From NCBI GenBank assembly GCA_963817485.1, contig CAWFOR010000020.1, forward strand, positions 430,547 through 494,546: a stretch of DNA of 64,000 nt, written 5' to 3'. Source of the DNA: Hyphomicrobium_A sp963817485. GTDB lineage: Bacteria; Pseudomonadota; Alphaproteobacteria; Rhizobiales; Hyphomicrobiaceae. Shown piece after piece: positions 34,991 through 45,458 of this stretch. The notes below the pieces were generated by a model. That model did not search any database, was not told where the DNA came from, and saw only the letters and a list, made by a program, of their open reading frames with translations. The first letter of the stretch is position 1, and each line of letters begins with the position of its first letter. A program made the translations under genes and the position numbers.

Positions 34991-36442
34991 TTGCGGTACT
35001 TCCCCATATTCGTCGATCTCGACGGCCGCGAGGTCCTCATCGTCGGCGGCGGCGAGAAGGCGCTGCAGAAGCTCCGCCTCCTTGCCAAGTCGACGGCGCG
35101 GATCCGCATGGTTGCCGCAGAGTTCGACGAGGGCATCCTCGCACTGGCGGGCGAGCGGTCGGTAACGCTAACGCGCCGGAGCTTTGCTGCCGACGACCTT
35201 GCGGGCGTTGTGATCGCATTTGCCGCCGACGACGATGCAGCCACCAACTCTGACGTCTCGCGCGCGGCGAAAGCGCTGGGCATTCCTCACAACGTGGTCG
35301 ACGGCCCGGCCGAAAGCACCTTCATCATGCCGGCGATCGTCGACCGCGATCCGGTCGTGGTCGCCATCGGCACTGAGGGCACTGCGCCCGTTCTCGCCCG
35401 CGAGATCAAAGCCAAGATCGAAGCCTGGCTGCCAGCGAACTTCGGCAGAGTGGCCGAGGGCGCCATGGCGCTGCGGCGCCGGGTGCAGGACAGCCTCGCC
35501 GATGCAACCGCGCGGCGTCGCCTGTGGGAGGCGCTGCTCTCCGGGGTATGGCGCACCTCCGTATTGGGCGGTGAAGCCGCCGCTGCTGAGCGCGAGTTCG
35601 AGCGCCAGCTCGAGGCGTCCCGCTCCGGGACGAGCCCCGCGGGCAGCGTCACCCTCATCGGCTGCGGTCCGGGCGATCCCGATCTGTTGACGCTCAGGGC
35701 GCAGCAGCGGCTGCAGGAGGCCGACGTTCTCGTCGTCGACCGTCTCGTCAATCCCGTCATCCTCGAATACGCACGGCGCGACGCTCAACGCATCGACGTC
35801 GGCAAGGAGCCCGAAGGGCCGTCCGCCGCCCAGGACGACATCAATCGCATTCTCGTGCGCGAGGCGCTCAAAGGTCAGCGCGTGGCGCGCCTCAAGGGCG
35901 GCGACGCCTTCGTGTTCGGCCGTGCGGCGGAAGAGATGGCGGCGGTGCGTGCGGCCGGCATCCCCGTCGAGGTGGTGCCCGGCATCACGGCGGCGCACGC
36001 GTGCGCCGCCGTGATCGGGCTGCCGCTGACGCTACGCCAGAAGGTGCGCCAGTTCGCCGTCGTCACGGGTGCTTCCGCCGATGGTGCCTTCGACCTCGAC
36101 TGGAGCGCGCTGGCAAAGCCGGGGCAGGCTTTCGCAATCTACATGGGCGTGCGCAGCGCCGATCATTTTCGCGACAAGCTGATCGCCGCCGGAGCCGGCC
36201 CTGGCACGGCGGTGGTGATCGTCGAGAACGGAACGCTCGCGAGCGAGCGGGTGATCGCGACCGAGCTGGGTCACCTTGGCCGCGCCGTGGAAGATTTGAG
36301 CGTCAAGGGCCCCGCCATCATCTTCGTCGGGCTCGATTGGGCAGCGGCCGGGCTTTCGCCGCCCGAGAAGCTCGAGCGCTATGCGCCGGCCGCTCCCGGA
36401 GCGGCCAGGGAATTCGAGAGGCGCCTCGCGCCGCAGGGCTAA
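34991..36442 (+). CDS. cysG: sirohaem synthase CysG (trifunctional)
   Basis: Makes sirohaem for sulfite reductase. 483 residues: an N-terminal precorrin-2 dehydrogenase/ferrochelatase (FVDLDGREVLIVGGGEKALQ; NVVDGPAESTFIMPAIVDRD) and a C-terminal uroporphyrinogen-III methyltransferase (VTLIGCGPGDPDLLTLRAQQ; RLKGGDAFVFGRAAEE; VVPGITAAHACAAVIGLPLT). Start is TTG 34991, since no ATG precedes the conserved YFPIFVDL. It opens the rightward cysG-cysJ-cysI run, 63 bases before cysJ. Confidence 0.94.
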   Translation: MRYFPIFVDLDGREVLIVGGGEKALQKLRLLAKSTARIRMVAAEFDEGILALAGERSVTLTRRSFAADDLAGVVIAFAADDDAATNSDVSRAAKALGIPHNVVDGPAESTFIMPAIVDRDPVVVAIGTEGTAPVLAREIKAKIEAWLPANFGRVAEGAMALRRRVQDSLADATARRRLWEALLSGVWRTSVLGGEAAAAEREFERQLEASRSGTSPAGSVTLIGCGPGDPDLLTLRAQQRLQEADVLVVDRLVNPVILEYARRDAQRIDVGKEPEGPSAAQDDINRILVREALKGQRVARLKGGDAFVFGRAAEEMAAVRAAGIPVEVVPGITAAHACAAVIGLPLTLRQKVRQFAVVTGASADGAFDLDWSALAKPGQAFAIYMGVRSADHFRDKLIAAGAGPGTAVVIVENGTLASERVIATELGHLGRAVEDLSVKGPAIIFVGLDWAAAGLSPPEKLERYAPAAPGAAREFERRLAPQG

Positions 36443-36505
36443 GGTGATGCCGGAGTGCTAGGCTTTCCGGCATTGAAGGGGACTTGAGACGATGAGGAGA
36501 CGTTT

Positions 36506-38293
36506 GTGACCGCCGCACCGCTGCTCCCGCGGAACGCACCGTTCTCGCCGGAGGACATCGACACGCTGAATACCGTCGTCTCGCGCACGACTGCGCAGCA
36601 GCGCGCGTGGCTCGCTGGCTTTTTTGCCGGCTACGAGGCCGCCCAAGGCGGACAGCAATTGCCGCAGGCCGTCGCTCCGCCCAAGGCACGGCAGCCCTTG
36701 ACGGTAATCTACGGTAGCGAGAGCGGCAACGCGGAAGCGCTGGCGCTGAAGGTCAAGAAGCTGTCGCAAAAGCACGGGCTCGACGCGCGCATCTACGACA
36801 TGGCGGACACCGATTTGAGCGTTCTCGCTAAAGCGAAGAACCTGATGGTGTTCGTCTCCACCTGGGGCGAGGGCGATCCGCCAAGCCGTGCCGTCGACTT
36901 CTATACCGCCCTCATGAGCGATGCCGCGCCGCGTCTCGACAAATCGCTGCGCTTTGCGGTGCTGGCGCTGGGTGACACGGCGTACGCGCAGTTCTGCGCC
37001 GTGGGCCGGGCGATCGACGCGCGGCTCGAGGCCCTCGGCGCGACGCGTGCCGCCGACCGCATCGACCTCGACCTCGACTTCGCCAAAAAGGCTGCCGAAT
37101 GGACCGAGGGCGCACTGACTAAGCTCGCTCCGGCCGAAGTCGGCGTCTCGGCGACGGTTGTGCACGTCGACTTCAAGGGCGGTGCGCAACCCTTTGATGA
37201 CGAGGAGCCCGCGTTCACCGCCGAGCACCCGCTCGAAGGCGAGATCGCTGCGCTCATCAACCTCAACGGCACCGGCTCGACGCGCGAGACCTGGCACGTC
37301 GAGATCGCCGCGGACGCGCCGGGCTTCTCCTATGCTCCAGGCGACGCCATCGGCGTGCTGCCCGAGAACGATCCGGCACTCGCGCTCGAGCTCGCCGAGG
37401 CAGTTGGGCTCGGTGCCGACGGGGGCGTGGTGCAGAAGCTGCGCCAGAGCTTCGACGTGACGACGCTGTCGCGCAACCTGATCGAGGCCTACGCCAAGCT
37501 CACCGGCCGCGGCGATGTCGCCAAGCTTGCCGATCCGAAAGCCTTTGCCGAGTTTGCGGCCGACCGGCAGCTCATCGATCTCATCGAGACCTACCCCGAG
37601 AAGCTCGCGCCCGAACAGCTCTTCGGCCTGCTGCGGCCGCTTCCCGGGCGGCTCTACTCGGTCGCTTCGAGCCCCAACGCGCATGCGGGCGAGGCTCACC
37701 TACTGGTCGGCGCCGTGCGCTGGGAGTCGCACGGCCGCAAGCGCGGGGGCGTCGCCTCCACGTATCTCGCCGACCGCTGCCGCGTCGGCGACAAGGTGCG
37801 CATCTACGTCAAGCCGAACCGGCACTTCCGCCTGCCCGAGGACAGCGCGCGGGCGATCGTCATGATCGGCGCCGGCACCGGCGTTGCGCCCTACCGCGCC
37901 TTCATCGAGGAGCGCGTCGAGCAGGGCGCCAAAGGCAAGAGCTGGCTCGTGTTCGGCGAGCGCAACTACACCTTCGACTTCCTCTACCAGCTCGAATGGC
38001 AGGAGCACCTGGCCAGCGGCGCTCTCTCGCGCATCGACGTCGCCTTCTCGCGCGACCAGCCGGAGAAGATCTACGTGCAGCAGCGGCTGTGGGAGCACCG
38101 CGCCGAGCTGCTCAAATGGATCGAGGACGGCGCGCACATCTACGTCTGCGGCGACGAGAAGGGCATGGGCCGCGACGTAGACGTTATGCTGGCGCGCATC
38201 CTCGGCGAGGCCGCGCAGGGCGATGAGGAAGCCGGGCGCGCAAAGCTCAAGGAGCTTGCCAAGGCCGGACGGTATCAGCGCGACGTGTATTGA
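36506..38293 (+). CDS. cysJ: assimilatory sulfite reductase flavoprotein subunit CysJ
   Basis: 595 residues that pass NADPH electrons to CysI. N-terminal flavodoxin domain (TVIYGSESGNAEALALKVKK; FVSTWGEGDPPSRAVDFY), a central FAD domain (GRLYSVASSPNAHAGEAHLL; GGVASTYLADRC) and the NADPH domain (MIGAGTGVAPYRAFIEER; LVFGERNYTFDFLY; YVCGDEKGMGRDV), ending in the usual YQRDVY. GTG start at 36506. Intact, unlike its partner cysI. 38 bases upstream of cysI. Confidence 0.94.
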   Translation: MTAAPLLPRNAPFSPEDIDTLNTVVSRTTAQQRAWLAGFFAGYEAAQGGQQLPQAVAPPKARQPLTVIYGSESGNAEALALKVKKLSQKHGLDARIYDMADTDLSVLAKAKNLMVFVSTWGEGDPPSRAVDFYTALMSDAAPRLDKSLRFAVLALGDTAYAQFCAVGRAIDARLEALGATRAADRIDLDLDFAKKAAEWTEGALTKLAPAEVGVSATVVHVDFKGGAQPFDDEEPAFTAEHPLEGEIAALINLNGTGSTRETWHVEIAADAPGFSYAPGDAIGVLPENDPALALELAEAVGLGADGGVVQKLRQSFDVTTLSRNLIEAYAKLTGRGDVAKLADPKAFAEFAADRQLIDLIETYPEKLAPEQLFGLLRPLPGRLYSVASSPNAHAGEAHLLVGAVRWESHGRKRGGVASTYLADRCRVGDKVRIYVKPNRHFRLPEDSARAIVMIGAGTGVAPYRAFIEERVEQGAKGKSWLVFGERNYTFDFLYQLEWQEHLASGALSRIDVAFSRDQPEKIYVQQRLWEHRAELLKWIEDGAHIYVCGDEKGMGRDVDVMLARILGEAAQGDEEAGRAKLKELAKAGRYQRDVY

Positions 38294-38331
38294 GCCACGC
38301 GCGCACGACGTTTCGACAGGATTGAACGACA

Positions 38332-40060
38332 ATGGCCACCGACAAGCGCTCGAAGAACGAGCTCATCAAGGAGAAGAGCCATCTCCTGCGCGGCACCATC
38401 GCGGAGGGGCTCGCTGACGTGGCCACGGGCGCCATCTCCGAGGATGACGCGCAGCTCACCAAGTTCCACGGCACCTACATGCAGGACGACCGCGACCTGC
38501 GGCCCGAGCGCGCGAAGAAGAAGCTGGAGAAGGCCTACAGCTTTATGATCCGGCTGCGGCTTCCGGCCGGCGTTACTACGCCCAAGCAGTGGCTGCAGCT
38601 CGACGCTATCGCCGGCACCTACGCCAATCACACGCTGCGGCTGACGACGCGGCAGACGTTCCAGTACCACGGCGTCATCAAGTCGAACATGAAGCGCACC
38701 ATGCAGGCGATCAACGCCGCGCTGCTCGACACACTCGCCGCCTGCGGCGACGTCAACCGCAACGTGATGGCGGCCGCCAATCCCTATCTGTCGAAGGCGC
38801 ACGCTGCGGCGCACGAGCTCGCCGTCAAGGTGAGCGAGCATCTGCTGCCGCAAACCGGCGCCTACCACGAGATCTGGCTCGACGGGAACCTCGTCGTCGA
38901 CAAGAGCGGCGCGGCCAAGAAGGAGCAGGAGCCGATCTACGGCACGCACTACCTGCCGCGCAAATTCAAGGTCGTGATCGCCGTGCCGCCGTCGAACGAC
39001 GTCGACATCTTCGCGCACGACCTCGGCTACATCGCTATCGTCGAGAAGGGCAAGGTCGTCGGCTACAACGTGACCGTCGGCGGCGGCATGGGCATGACGC
39101 ACGGTGAGACGGACACCTTCCCGCGCACCGCCGACCTCCTCGGCTTCTGCACGCCGGAAGCAGGCCGTCGACCTGGCGGAGAAGATCGTCACGGTGCAGC
39201 GCGACTGGGGCAACCGAGAGAGCCGCAAGCGCGCGCGTCTCAAATACACGATCGAGGATCGCGGGCTCGATAACTTCCGCGCCGAGGTCGAGCGCCGTCT
39301 CGGTCGTAAGCTCGGCAAGCCGCGTCCCTTCAAGTTCGAGTCCACCGGCGACAAGATCGGCTGGGAGCAGGGCCCCGACAAGAAGTGGCACCTGACCATG
39401 TTCATCGAGAACGGCCGCATCAAGGATGCGCCCGGGCATGCTCTGCGCACGGCGCTGCGCGAGATCGCGGAGTTCCACACCGGCGCCTTCGTGCTGACCG
39501 GCAACCAGAACCTCATCATCGCCAACGTCACCGCGAAGACGAAGCCGAAGATCGAATCGGTGCTGAAGCAGCACGGCATCACGCCGTACGCGTCCTCGGC
39601 GCTGCGCCGCAACAGCATGGCCTGCGTCGCGCTGCCGACCTGTGGCCTCGCTCTCGCCGAGAGCGAGCGCTACCTGCCCGACCTCCTCACCGCACTCGAG
39701 GACCTGACTGAGAAGGCGGGGCTCAAGGATGACGACATCGTCATCCGCATGACCGGCTGCCCCAATGGCTGCGCGCGGCCGTATCTCGCCGAGATCGGCC
39801 TCGTCGGCCGCAATCCGGGCCTCTACAATCTCTATCTCGGTGCTGCCTTCGACGGCTCGCGGCTCAACAAGCTCTACGCCGAGGACGTGAACGGGGCCCA
39901 GATCGTGCGGCTGTTGGAGCCGATCTTTGGGCGCTACGCCAAGGAGCGCGAGGACGGCGAGCGCTTCGGCGATTTCGCGATCCGTGCGGGCTACGTCAAG
40001 CCGACGACGGCCGGCAATACGTTCCACGCCGACGTGATGCCGGTGAAGGTCGTGAGTTGA
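38332..40060 (+). CDS. cysI: sulfite reductase haemoprotein subunit CysI, apparent frameshift
   Basis: Reduces sulfite to sulfide with a sirohaem-[4Fe-4S] centre. The N-terminal part (DKRSKNELIKEKSHLLRGTI; HTLRLTTRQTFQYHGVIK; NVTVGGGMGMTHGE) and C-terminal part (VDLAEKIVTVQRDWGNRESR; cluster cysteines in CVALPTCGLA and TGCPNGCARPY) lie in different frames that meet near 39157. Removing one base restores 575 residues, normal for CysI. All functional residues survive in the two parts. A sequence error is likelier than decay, though three other cys genes show the same fault. Confidence 0.88.
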
Positions 40061-40080
40061 GGCGCGGGCGAGCGGCTATT

Positions 40081-40881
40081 TTAGTGCTTGGTCATCACGA
40101 GCGAGTAGGACGCCCAGAGCAGCACAATTGCGAGCACGACGCGCAGGAACCAGTCGGGGACTAGCCCCGTGATGCGCGAGCCGAGCGCGATCCCCGGAAC
40201 CGATCCGACGAGCAGGATGCCGAGGATGCGCAGGTCCACGTTACCCATGCTGAAATGGCTCATGCCGGCGAGGAACGTCAGCGGGATCGCGTGCACGATA
40301 TCGGTGCCGACGAGCCGCCTTGCCGACAGCGCGTGGTAGAGCGCCGTCAGCGCCACCACGCCGATGGCACCGGCGCCGACCGAGGTCAGCGCGACCAGCA
40401 CGCCGAGCACAAGGCCGAGGATGAGTGTGGGCACGCGCCGCACCTCGGGCGCGACGGAGGTGTCGGCTGAACGCATCGCGTAGCGCTGCAGCAGCGGGTA
40501 GCTAGCGACGGCCGCGGCGCTGACGACGAGCGCGCCGGCGAGAATCTTGCGGATGAGCGTCGCCAGGAGCTGCGTGTCGGGAGCCCCATAGTAAATCCAG
40601 GTGAGCATGACGAGCGCGCCGGGCAGGCTGCCCGCCGCAAGCCAGCGCACGATCGGCCAGTCGACGTTGCCGAGGGCGTGGTGGCGCCAGGCCGCGCTCG
40701 CCTTGGTGATGGAGGCGAACAGCAGGTCGGTGCCGACCGCAAGCACAGGGGGCACGCCGATGCCGGAGATAAGGAAGGGCGTCATCAGGGAGCCGGCGCC
40801 GACGCCGGTCAGCCCCACGAGGAAGCCGACGCAGAAACCGCCACCGATAATGAGGGGCCAGGAGGCGGAGATGTCTACCAT
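40081..40881 (-). CDS. TauE/SafE family membrane transporter
   Basis: 266 residues with about eight hydrophobic segments and the family repeat G-x-GAGSLMTPFLISGIGVPP / SVGAGAIGVVALTALYHALS. Members export sulfite, sulfoacetate or related anions, or move other small anions. Its place between cysI and cysN fits sulfite or sulfate balance, and it runs antiparallel to cysI with only 20 bases between stops. The substrate is not provable from sequence. Confidence 0.88.
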   Translation of the reverse strand: MVDISASWPLIIGGGFCVGFLVGLTGVGAGSLMTPFLISGIGVPPVLAVGTDLLFASITKASAAWRHHALGNVDWPIVRWLAAGSLPGALVMLTWIYYGAPDTQLLATLIRKILAGALVVSAAAVASYPLLQRYAMRSADTSVAPEVRRVPTLILGLVLGVLVALTSVGAGAIGVVALTALYHALSARRLVGTDIVHAIPLTFLAGMSHFSMGNVDLRILGILLVGSVPGIALGSRITGLVPDWFLRVVLAIVLLWASYSLVMTKH

Positions 40882-41007
40882 AACGGACAGGGCTCTTACG
40901 CTCGTTCGCCCGCGGCGGAGGCGGACCGTTTTCTGTTATATTGGAAAGAGCTGCCAGGAAAGCGGAAGCAACGTCCGCACCTTAAAGCTCGCGCGTGCCC
41001 CTTAGTC

Positions 41008-42490
41008 TTAAAGCTCGAGCTTGACGTCGACCCCCGCCGCACGCAGCAGCAGCGCCGCCTCGTTGGCGCGGCGCTGGAACTCCCGCCGGTCGTCCTCGCC
41101 GCGGCCCAGATCGCGGCATATGCCCTTTTCCAGCATCTCGCGGGTGAGCCGGAAGGTCGAGGCAGCCTCGGCCACGCCCCCATTGGTCGCGCCGGAGATG
41201 ACGCCGCCGGCCACGGAGGCTCCGGTGGTGGCATCGACGATCAGGAATGCGCCCGTACCGGGGACGTCGGCGAAGGCATCGACCGCGACGGGGCGACCGA
41301 GCGTGATCCCGGCGATGGCGATGTCGTTGACGGAGGCGGCCTCCGCCGGCTGCGCCGCGAGCGTCTCCAGGTCGAGCAGCGACTTGATCTTGATCGACGA
41401 GATCGGGGCGAGGTCGGTCGCCGTGCGCAACAGGTAACCGGCGCGCGGATCGAACGGTGTCTCCCACAGCCACACGAGGCGTGCCTCGACGTGCGTCGCC
41501 ACTGTCGGCTGGCTGTCGGGGGTGGAGAGCACGGCGCCGCGCGCGACGTCGATATCGGTGTCGAGCTGCAGCGCCACGGCCTGGCCCTGTTGGGCGAACT
41601 CGAGGTCGCGGCCCATGGTGGCGATGCGCAGGACGTGCGCGCTCTTGCCGCTGAGCGCATCCGTGACGCGGTCGCCGACGCAGATGCGGCCCGAGCCGAC
41701 GGTGCCGGCGAGTCCGCGGAAATCGAGCCCATCGCGCAGCACGGTCTGCACCGCCAGCCGGAACGGCCCCGACGGCGTGGTATCGCGCGCGGGAATGCGC
41801 TCCAGATGCTCGAGCAGGTGGGGGCCCGTGTACCAGGGCATGTGCTCGGAGTGCCGGGCGACGTTGTCGCCGCCCGACGGCGGAGACCGGAATGGCTATC
41901 GCGTCGCGGAAGCCGAAGCGCAGCGTCAGCTCGCGGAAGTCGGCCTCGATGGCACGAAATTTCTCCTGCGACCAATCGACGAGGTCCATCTTGTTGACGG
42001 CGAGGATCACGCGCTTCACGCCGACGATGTCGAGAATGCCGGCGTGCCGCCGCGTCTGGCGCTTCACGCCGTGGCGCGCATCGACGAGCATGATGGCGAC
42101 GTCGGCATGCGAGGCGCCGCTCGCCATGTTGCGCGTGTACTGCTCGTGCCCGGGGCTGTCGATGATGACGAAGCGGCGCGTATCGGTGTCGAAATAGCGC
42201 CAGGCGATGTCGATGGTGATGCCCTGCTCGCGCTCGGCGACGAGGCCGTCGACCAGCAGGCTGAAATCGGGATGCGCGGTGCCGCCGGCGGTGCGCCCCG
42301 ACTTCCTCAGCGTCTCGCGCTGATCGTCGTAGAGGTCGGAGGCGTCCCATAAGAGGCGCCCGATGAGCGTCGACTTGCCGTCGTCGACGGAGCCGCAAGT
42401 AAGGACATGCAGGACGCCGTTGAGCTCGTGCGCCGGCTCGGGCGCGGGCGTCGCGGTTTTTGGCTGGCGGATGGCGGTGAGCGCCGTCAT
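41008..42490 (-). CDS. cysN: sulfate adenylyltransferase large subunit CysN, apparent frameshift
   Basis: GTPase subunit of ATP sulfurylase. G1 GSVDDGKSTLIGRLL, G3 DSPGHEQY and G4 NKMD are in the first frame; the translation-factor-like barrel (AVQTVLRDGLDFRGLAGTVG; VATHVEARLVWLWETPFDP) is in a second, switching near 41875 at a CGCCGCCCG run. Removing one base gives 493 residues. There is no C-terminal CysC kinase domain, matching the APS-reductase type of CysH. It overlaps cysD (TGATG). Confidence 0.88.
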
Positions 42491-43396
42491 CAGAAATAAC
42501 CCTCTTGTTTCTTGCGCTCCATCGCGCCGGCTTGATCATGGTCGATGAGGCGCCCCGAGCGCTCGGACGTACGCGCAGCGAGCGTCTCGGCGATGACGCT
42601 GTCGATGTCGGTAGCGGTCGACGGGACGGCCGCCGTCAGCGGCCAGCAGCCGAGCGTGCGGAAGCGCACCTGTTTCATCTGCGGGACTTCTCCCGGCAGC
42701 AGTGGCAAGCGATCGTCATCGAGCACCAAAAGCTGGCCGTCGCGGGTGATGGTGGGACGGCGCGCCGCGAAATAGAGCGGCACGACGTCGAGCCCCTCGC
42801 GGCCGATGTAGCGCCACACGTCCCGCTCGGTCCAGTTGGAGAGCGGGAAGACGCGCACGGTCTCGCCGAGGCCGAGGCGACCGTTGAGCAGGTTCCACAT
42901 CTCGGGCCGCTGCCGCCGCGGGTCCCAACGGTGGCCGGCCGCGCGGAATGAGAACACGCGCTCTTTCGCGCGCGAGCCTTCCTCGTCACGCCGCGCGCCG
43001 CCGAAGGCCGCATCGAAGCCGTGAGCGTCGAGCGCCTGCTTCAACGGCTGCGTCTTCATCACGTCGGTATAGACGGAGGGCGAGTAGTCGAACGGATTGA
43101 TGCCGCGCTCCAGGCCTTCCTTGTTGGTGTGCACGATAAGGTCGAGGCCGAAGTCGCGCACGGTCTTGTCGCGGAAGGCGATCATGTCCTTGAACTTCCA
43201 CGTCGTGTCGATGTGGAGCAGCGGGAAACGGCGGCTTCTGCGGCCAGAACGCCTTGCGCGCGAGGTGCAAGAGCACGGTCGAGTCCTTGCCGATCGAATA
43301 CATCAGCACCGGCTTGCGGAACTGCGCAGCGGCCTCGCGGAAGATGTAGATCGCCTCCGCTTCGAGCACGTCGAGGTGGGAGAACGGCGCCGTCAT
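42490..43396 (-). CDS. cysD: sulfate adenylyltransferase small subunit CysD, apparent frameshift
   Basis: Catalytic PP-loop subunit making APS from ATP and sulfate. The start (SHLDVLEAEAIYIFREAAAQ; VLMYSIGKDSTVLLHLARKA with the SxGKDS loop) and the remainder (DMIAFRDKTVRDFGLDLIVH-type region, AAFGGARRDEEGSRAKER, FPLSNWTERDVWRYI) are in two frames meeting near 43223 in a CCC run. Removing one C gives 301 residues and restores the expected PPFPLLHIDTTWKF join. The start overlaps the cysH stop; the end overlaps cysN. Confidence 0.88.
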
Positions 43397-44260
43397 GCTG
43401 CTTTTTCCTTCTGCGCCGGCCGATTGTGCAGCCCGCATTCCTTGCCGTCCTCGTTTTCCCACCACCAGCGTCCTGCGCGAATGTCCTCGCCCGGCTTGAT
43501 GGCGCGCGTGCACGGCTGGCATCCGATCGAAGGGAAGCCCTTCGCATGCAGCGGATTTACCGGCACCTTATGCTCGGCGATGTAGACCTCGAGCTGCTCG
43601 AGGCGTCCAGTCGGCGATCGGGTTGACCTTGACGAGGCTGTGGTCCGCGTCCCATGCGGCAAATGGCACCGCAGCGCGCCCCGCCGACTGATCGCGCCTG
43701 AGGCCCGTAACCCAGCCCGAGGCTCCCGCAAGCGCGCGCTTCAGGGGGCGTACCTTTCGCACCTCGCAGCACGCCTTGCGATTTTCGACCGCGAGCCGAA
43801 AGCCGAAGATGCCGTCGCGGGCGACGAGCTCCTCGACCTCGCGCGCGTCGGGTGCCGTGACACGAATCTTGACGCCATAGCGCTGCTCGCTGGCTTCGAG
43901 CGTCTCGAGCGTCTCGGGGAAATGCCGGCCGGTGTCGAGCGTGAACACATCGATTGGGACCCCGCTCGTCGCGATTGCGTGCAGGATCGCCTGGTCCTCG
44001 AGCCCGAGGCTCGTTGAGAAGGTGACGCGGCCCTTGATGGAGCGAGCGATCTCGCGCAGGCGGTCCTCGAGCGAGGCAATGCCCGCGAGCCGGCGGTCGA
44101 GTGCGGCGACGTCGCGGCCGCCGCCTGCACCGCGCCTTTGGCCCTGCGCCGGGGCGCCCGCTGCGCGGGTCCCATTGCTGGATTTGGACGAGGAGCGCAA
44201 AGCGCTCTTGGCGCCGGACGCCGAGGTGGCGCCGCGCCCGGCTGAGGTCTTCGCCGGCAT
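43393..44260 (-). CDS. cysH: adenylylsulfate (APS) reductase CysH, apparent frameshift
   Basis: Reduces APS to sulfite with thioredoxin. TFSTSLGLEDQAILHAIA and TLDTGRHFPETLETLEASEQ form the PP-loop core. The cysteine pair in KACCEVRKVRPL and the later GCQPCTRAI give the four ligands of a [4Fe-4S] cluster, so this is the APS rather than PAPS type, agreeing with no CysC. The final KECGLH carries the catalytic cysteine. Frames switch near 43602; removing one base gives 288 residues. The N-terminal ~45 residues are low-complexity and basic. First gene of cysHDN. Confidence 0.86.
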
Positions 44261-44864
44261 CTTGGATCCCTTGCGGTTAACCGCCTCAATCTAGTGAAAT
44301 CCCGTTCCCGAATAAAGCTTATCTGATAAATAAAAATAGGATCGCATTCCTGTTGCGGCCCAGCAGTGAAATTTTTTACTAGGCGGCGGGTTGTTGGAAC
44401 GTCGTGTTCCAGGCGGTATCCCAGGGCCGAAGGTGCGCGACCGGTTCGCGCTCCGGTAGAGGGCGGTGCCACCCGAATTTACGGCCCGGGCTCCCGCGCC
44501 GTAGGAGCAACGAATCACGCCGAATCAGTGTGCACACAAGTCGTCGAATTGTTGCCAGTATTTCGATCCCGAATAGCGCCGCCGAAAGCCATTCCGGCAA
44601 GACCTTGGCGAATGTTGGGGACGAATCGGGCGCGCGAAACCTGCATTAGTTTCAGCCCATTAACCAATACCGTCATGTGGACATCGCGTGCGCGCCGGGG
44701 AGCGAAAGTTGTGCGCCGGATAAAGCCCTCTGGCGGCGCTAGCAACTGATGATATTCTCCGCCCGCTTCGTGACGGAGCTGCGTGTGGGAGAGGGCAATC
44801 TACCACGCGAGGCGCGTCAGTCGCGAGGCAGCACATGCAACGTTGAGCAGTAGCGGGGTACCAG
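44261..44864. promoter_or_regulatory. divergent intergenic region between cysH and the cold-shock gene
   Basis: 604 bases with no supportable gene. The cysH-proximal 90 bases are AT-rich and promoter-like. The half nearest the cold-shock gene should hold its promoter and probably a long 5' leader, as is common for cold-shock messages, but no specific boxes or cold-box were recognised. Confidence 0.45.
44319..44329. promoter_or_regulatory. candidate operator upstream of cysHDN
   Basis: TTATCTGATAA is a perfect 5-1-5 inverted repeat in a markedly AT-rich patch (about 44311-44340) 59 bases before the cysH start. It could be a binding site for a sulfur regulator or simply part of the -10 region. 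No second copy upstream of cysG was confirmed, though GTATCTTATAAAA there is loosely similar. Confidence 0.35.
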
Positions 44865-45458
44865 ATGGGGGATTCCAAGCGTCCCGACTTTCCGCAATTC
44901 GAGAGTCCAATCGAGGGCATTCGCGAGGGCGAAGAGGCCGGGATTGAAGTCTTCGAGGTGGTCGGATCCATAAAATGGTTTGACGCATCAAAAGGTTATG
45001 GCTTCATAGTCCCGGATAACGGGCTGGCTGACATCCTTCTGCACGTCACCTGCCTGCGGGCAGGGGGATATCAAACGGCCTACGAGGGAGCTAGGGTGCA
45101 CTGCGAGGTGCTGCGACGCCCGAAGGGCATGCAGGCGTTCCGCATCCTCAGCATGGACGAAAGCACGGCAATCCACCCATCGCAGCTGCCGCAACGGACG
45201 CACGTCATCGTCCAGCCGGAGAGCGACTGGGAGCGGGCGATGGTAAAATGGTTCAACCGGGTTCGCGGGTTCGGCTTCCTGACGCGGGGCGAGGGGACGC
45301 CGGACGTGTTCGTCCACATGGAGACGCTGCGCCGCTTCGGCTTCACCGAGCTGCGCCCGGGCCAGATGGTGCTGGTGCGCTGGGGCCATGGGTCGAAGGG
45401 CTGCATGGCAGCGGAGCTGCGGCCCGACGGACAGCCGGGGCTGCCGCCGACGCATTGA
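44865..45458 (+). CDS. protein with two cold-shock domains
   Basis: 197 residues holding two cold-shock (OB-fold) domains. The first, about residues 31-95, has GSIKWFDASKGYGFIVPDNG and DILLHV. The second, about 125-187, has VKWFNRVRGFGFLTRGEGTP and DVFVHMETLRRFGF. Both RNP motifs are mostly present, so it should bind single-stranded RNA or DNA. A leader of ~30 acidic residues precedes them. Tandem-domain CSPs are common in alphaproteobacteria. The stop overlaps the TTG start of the DUF192 gene. Confidence 0.93.
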   Translation: MGDSKRPDFPQFESPIEGIREGEEAGIEVFEVVGSIKWFDASKGYGFIVPDNGLADILLHVTCLRAGGYQTAYEGARVHCEVLRRPKGMQAFRILSMDESTAIHPSQLPQRTHVIVQPESDWERAMVKWFNRVRGFGFLTRGEGTPDVFVHMETLRRFGFTELRPGQMVLVRWGHGSKGCMAAELRPDGQPGLPPTH

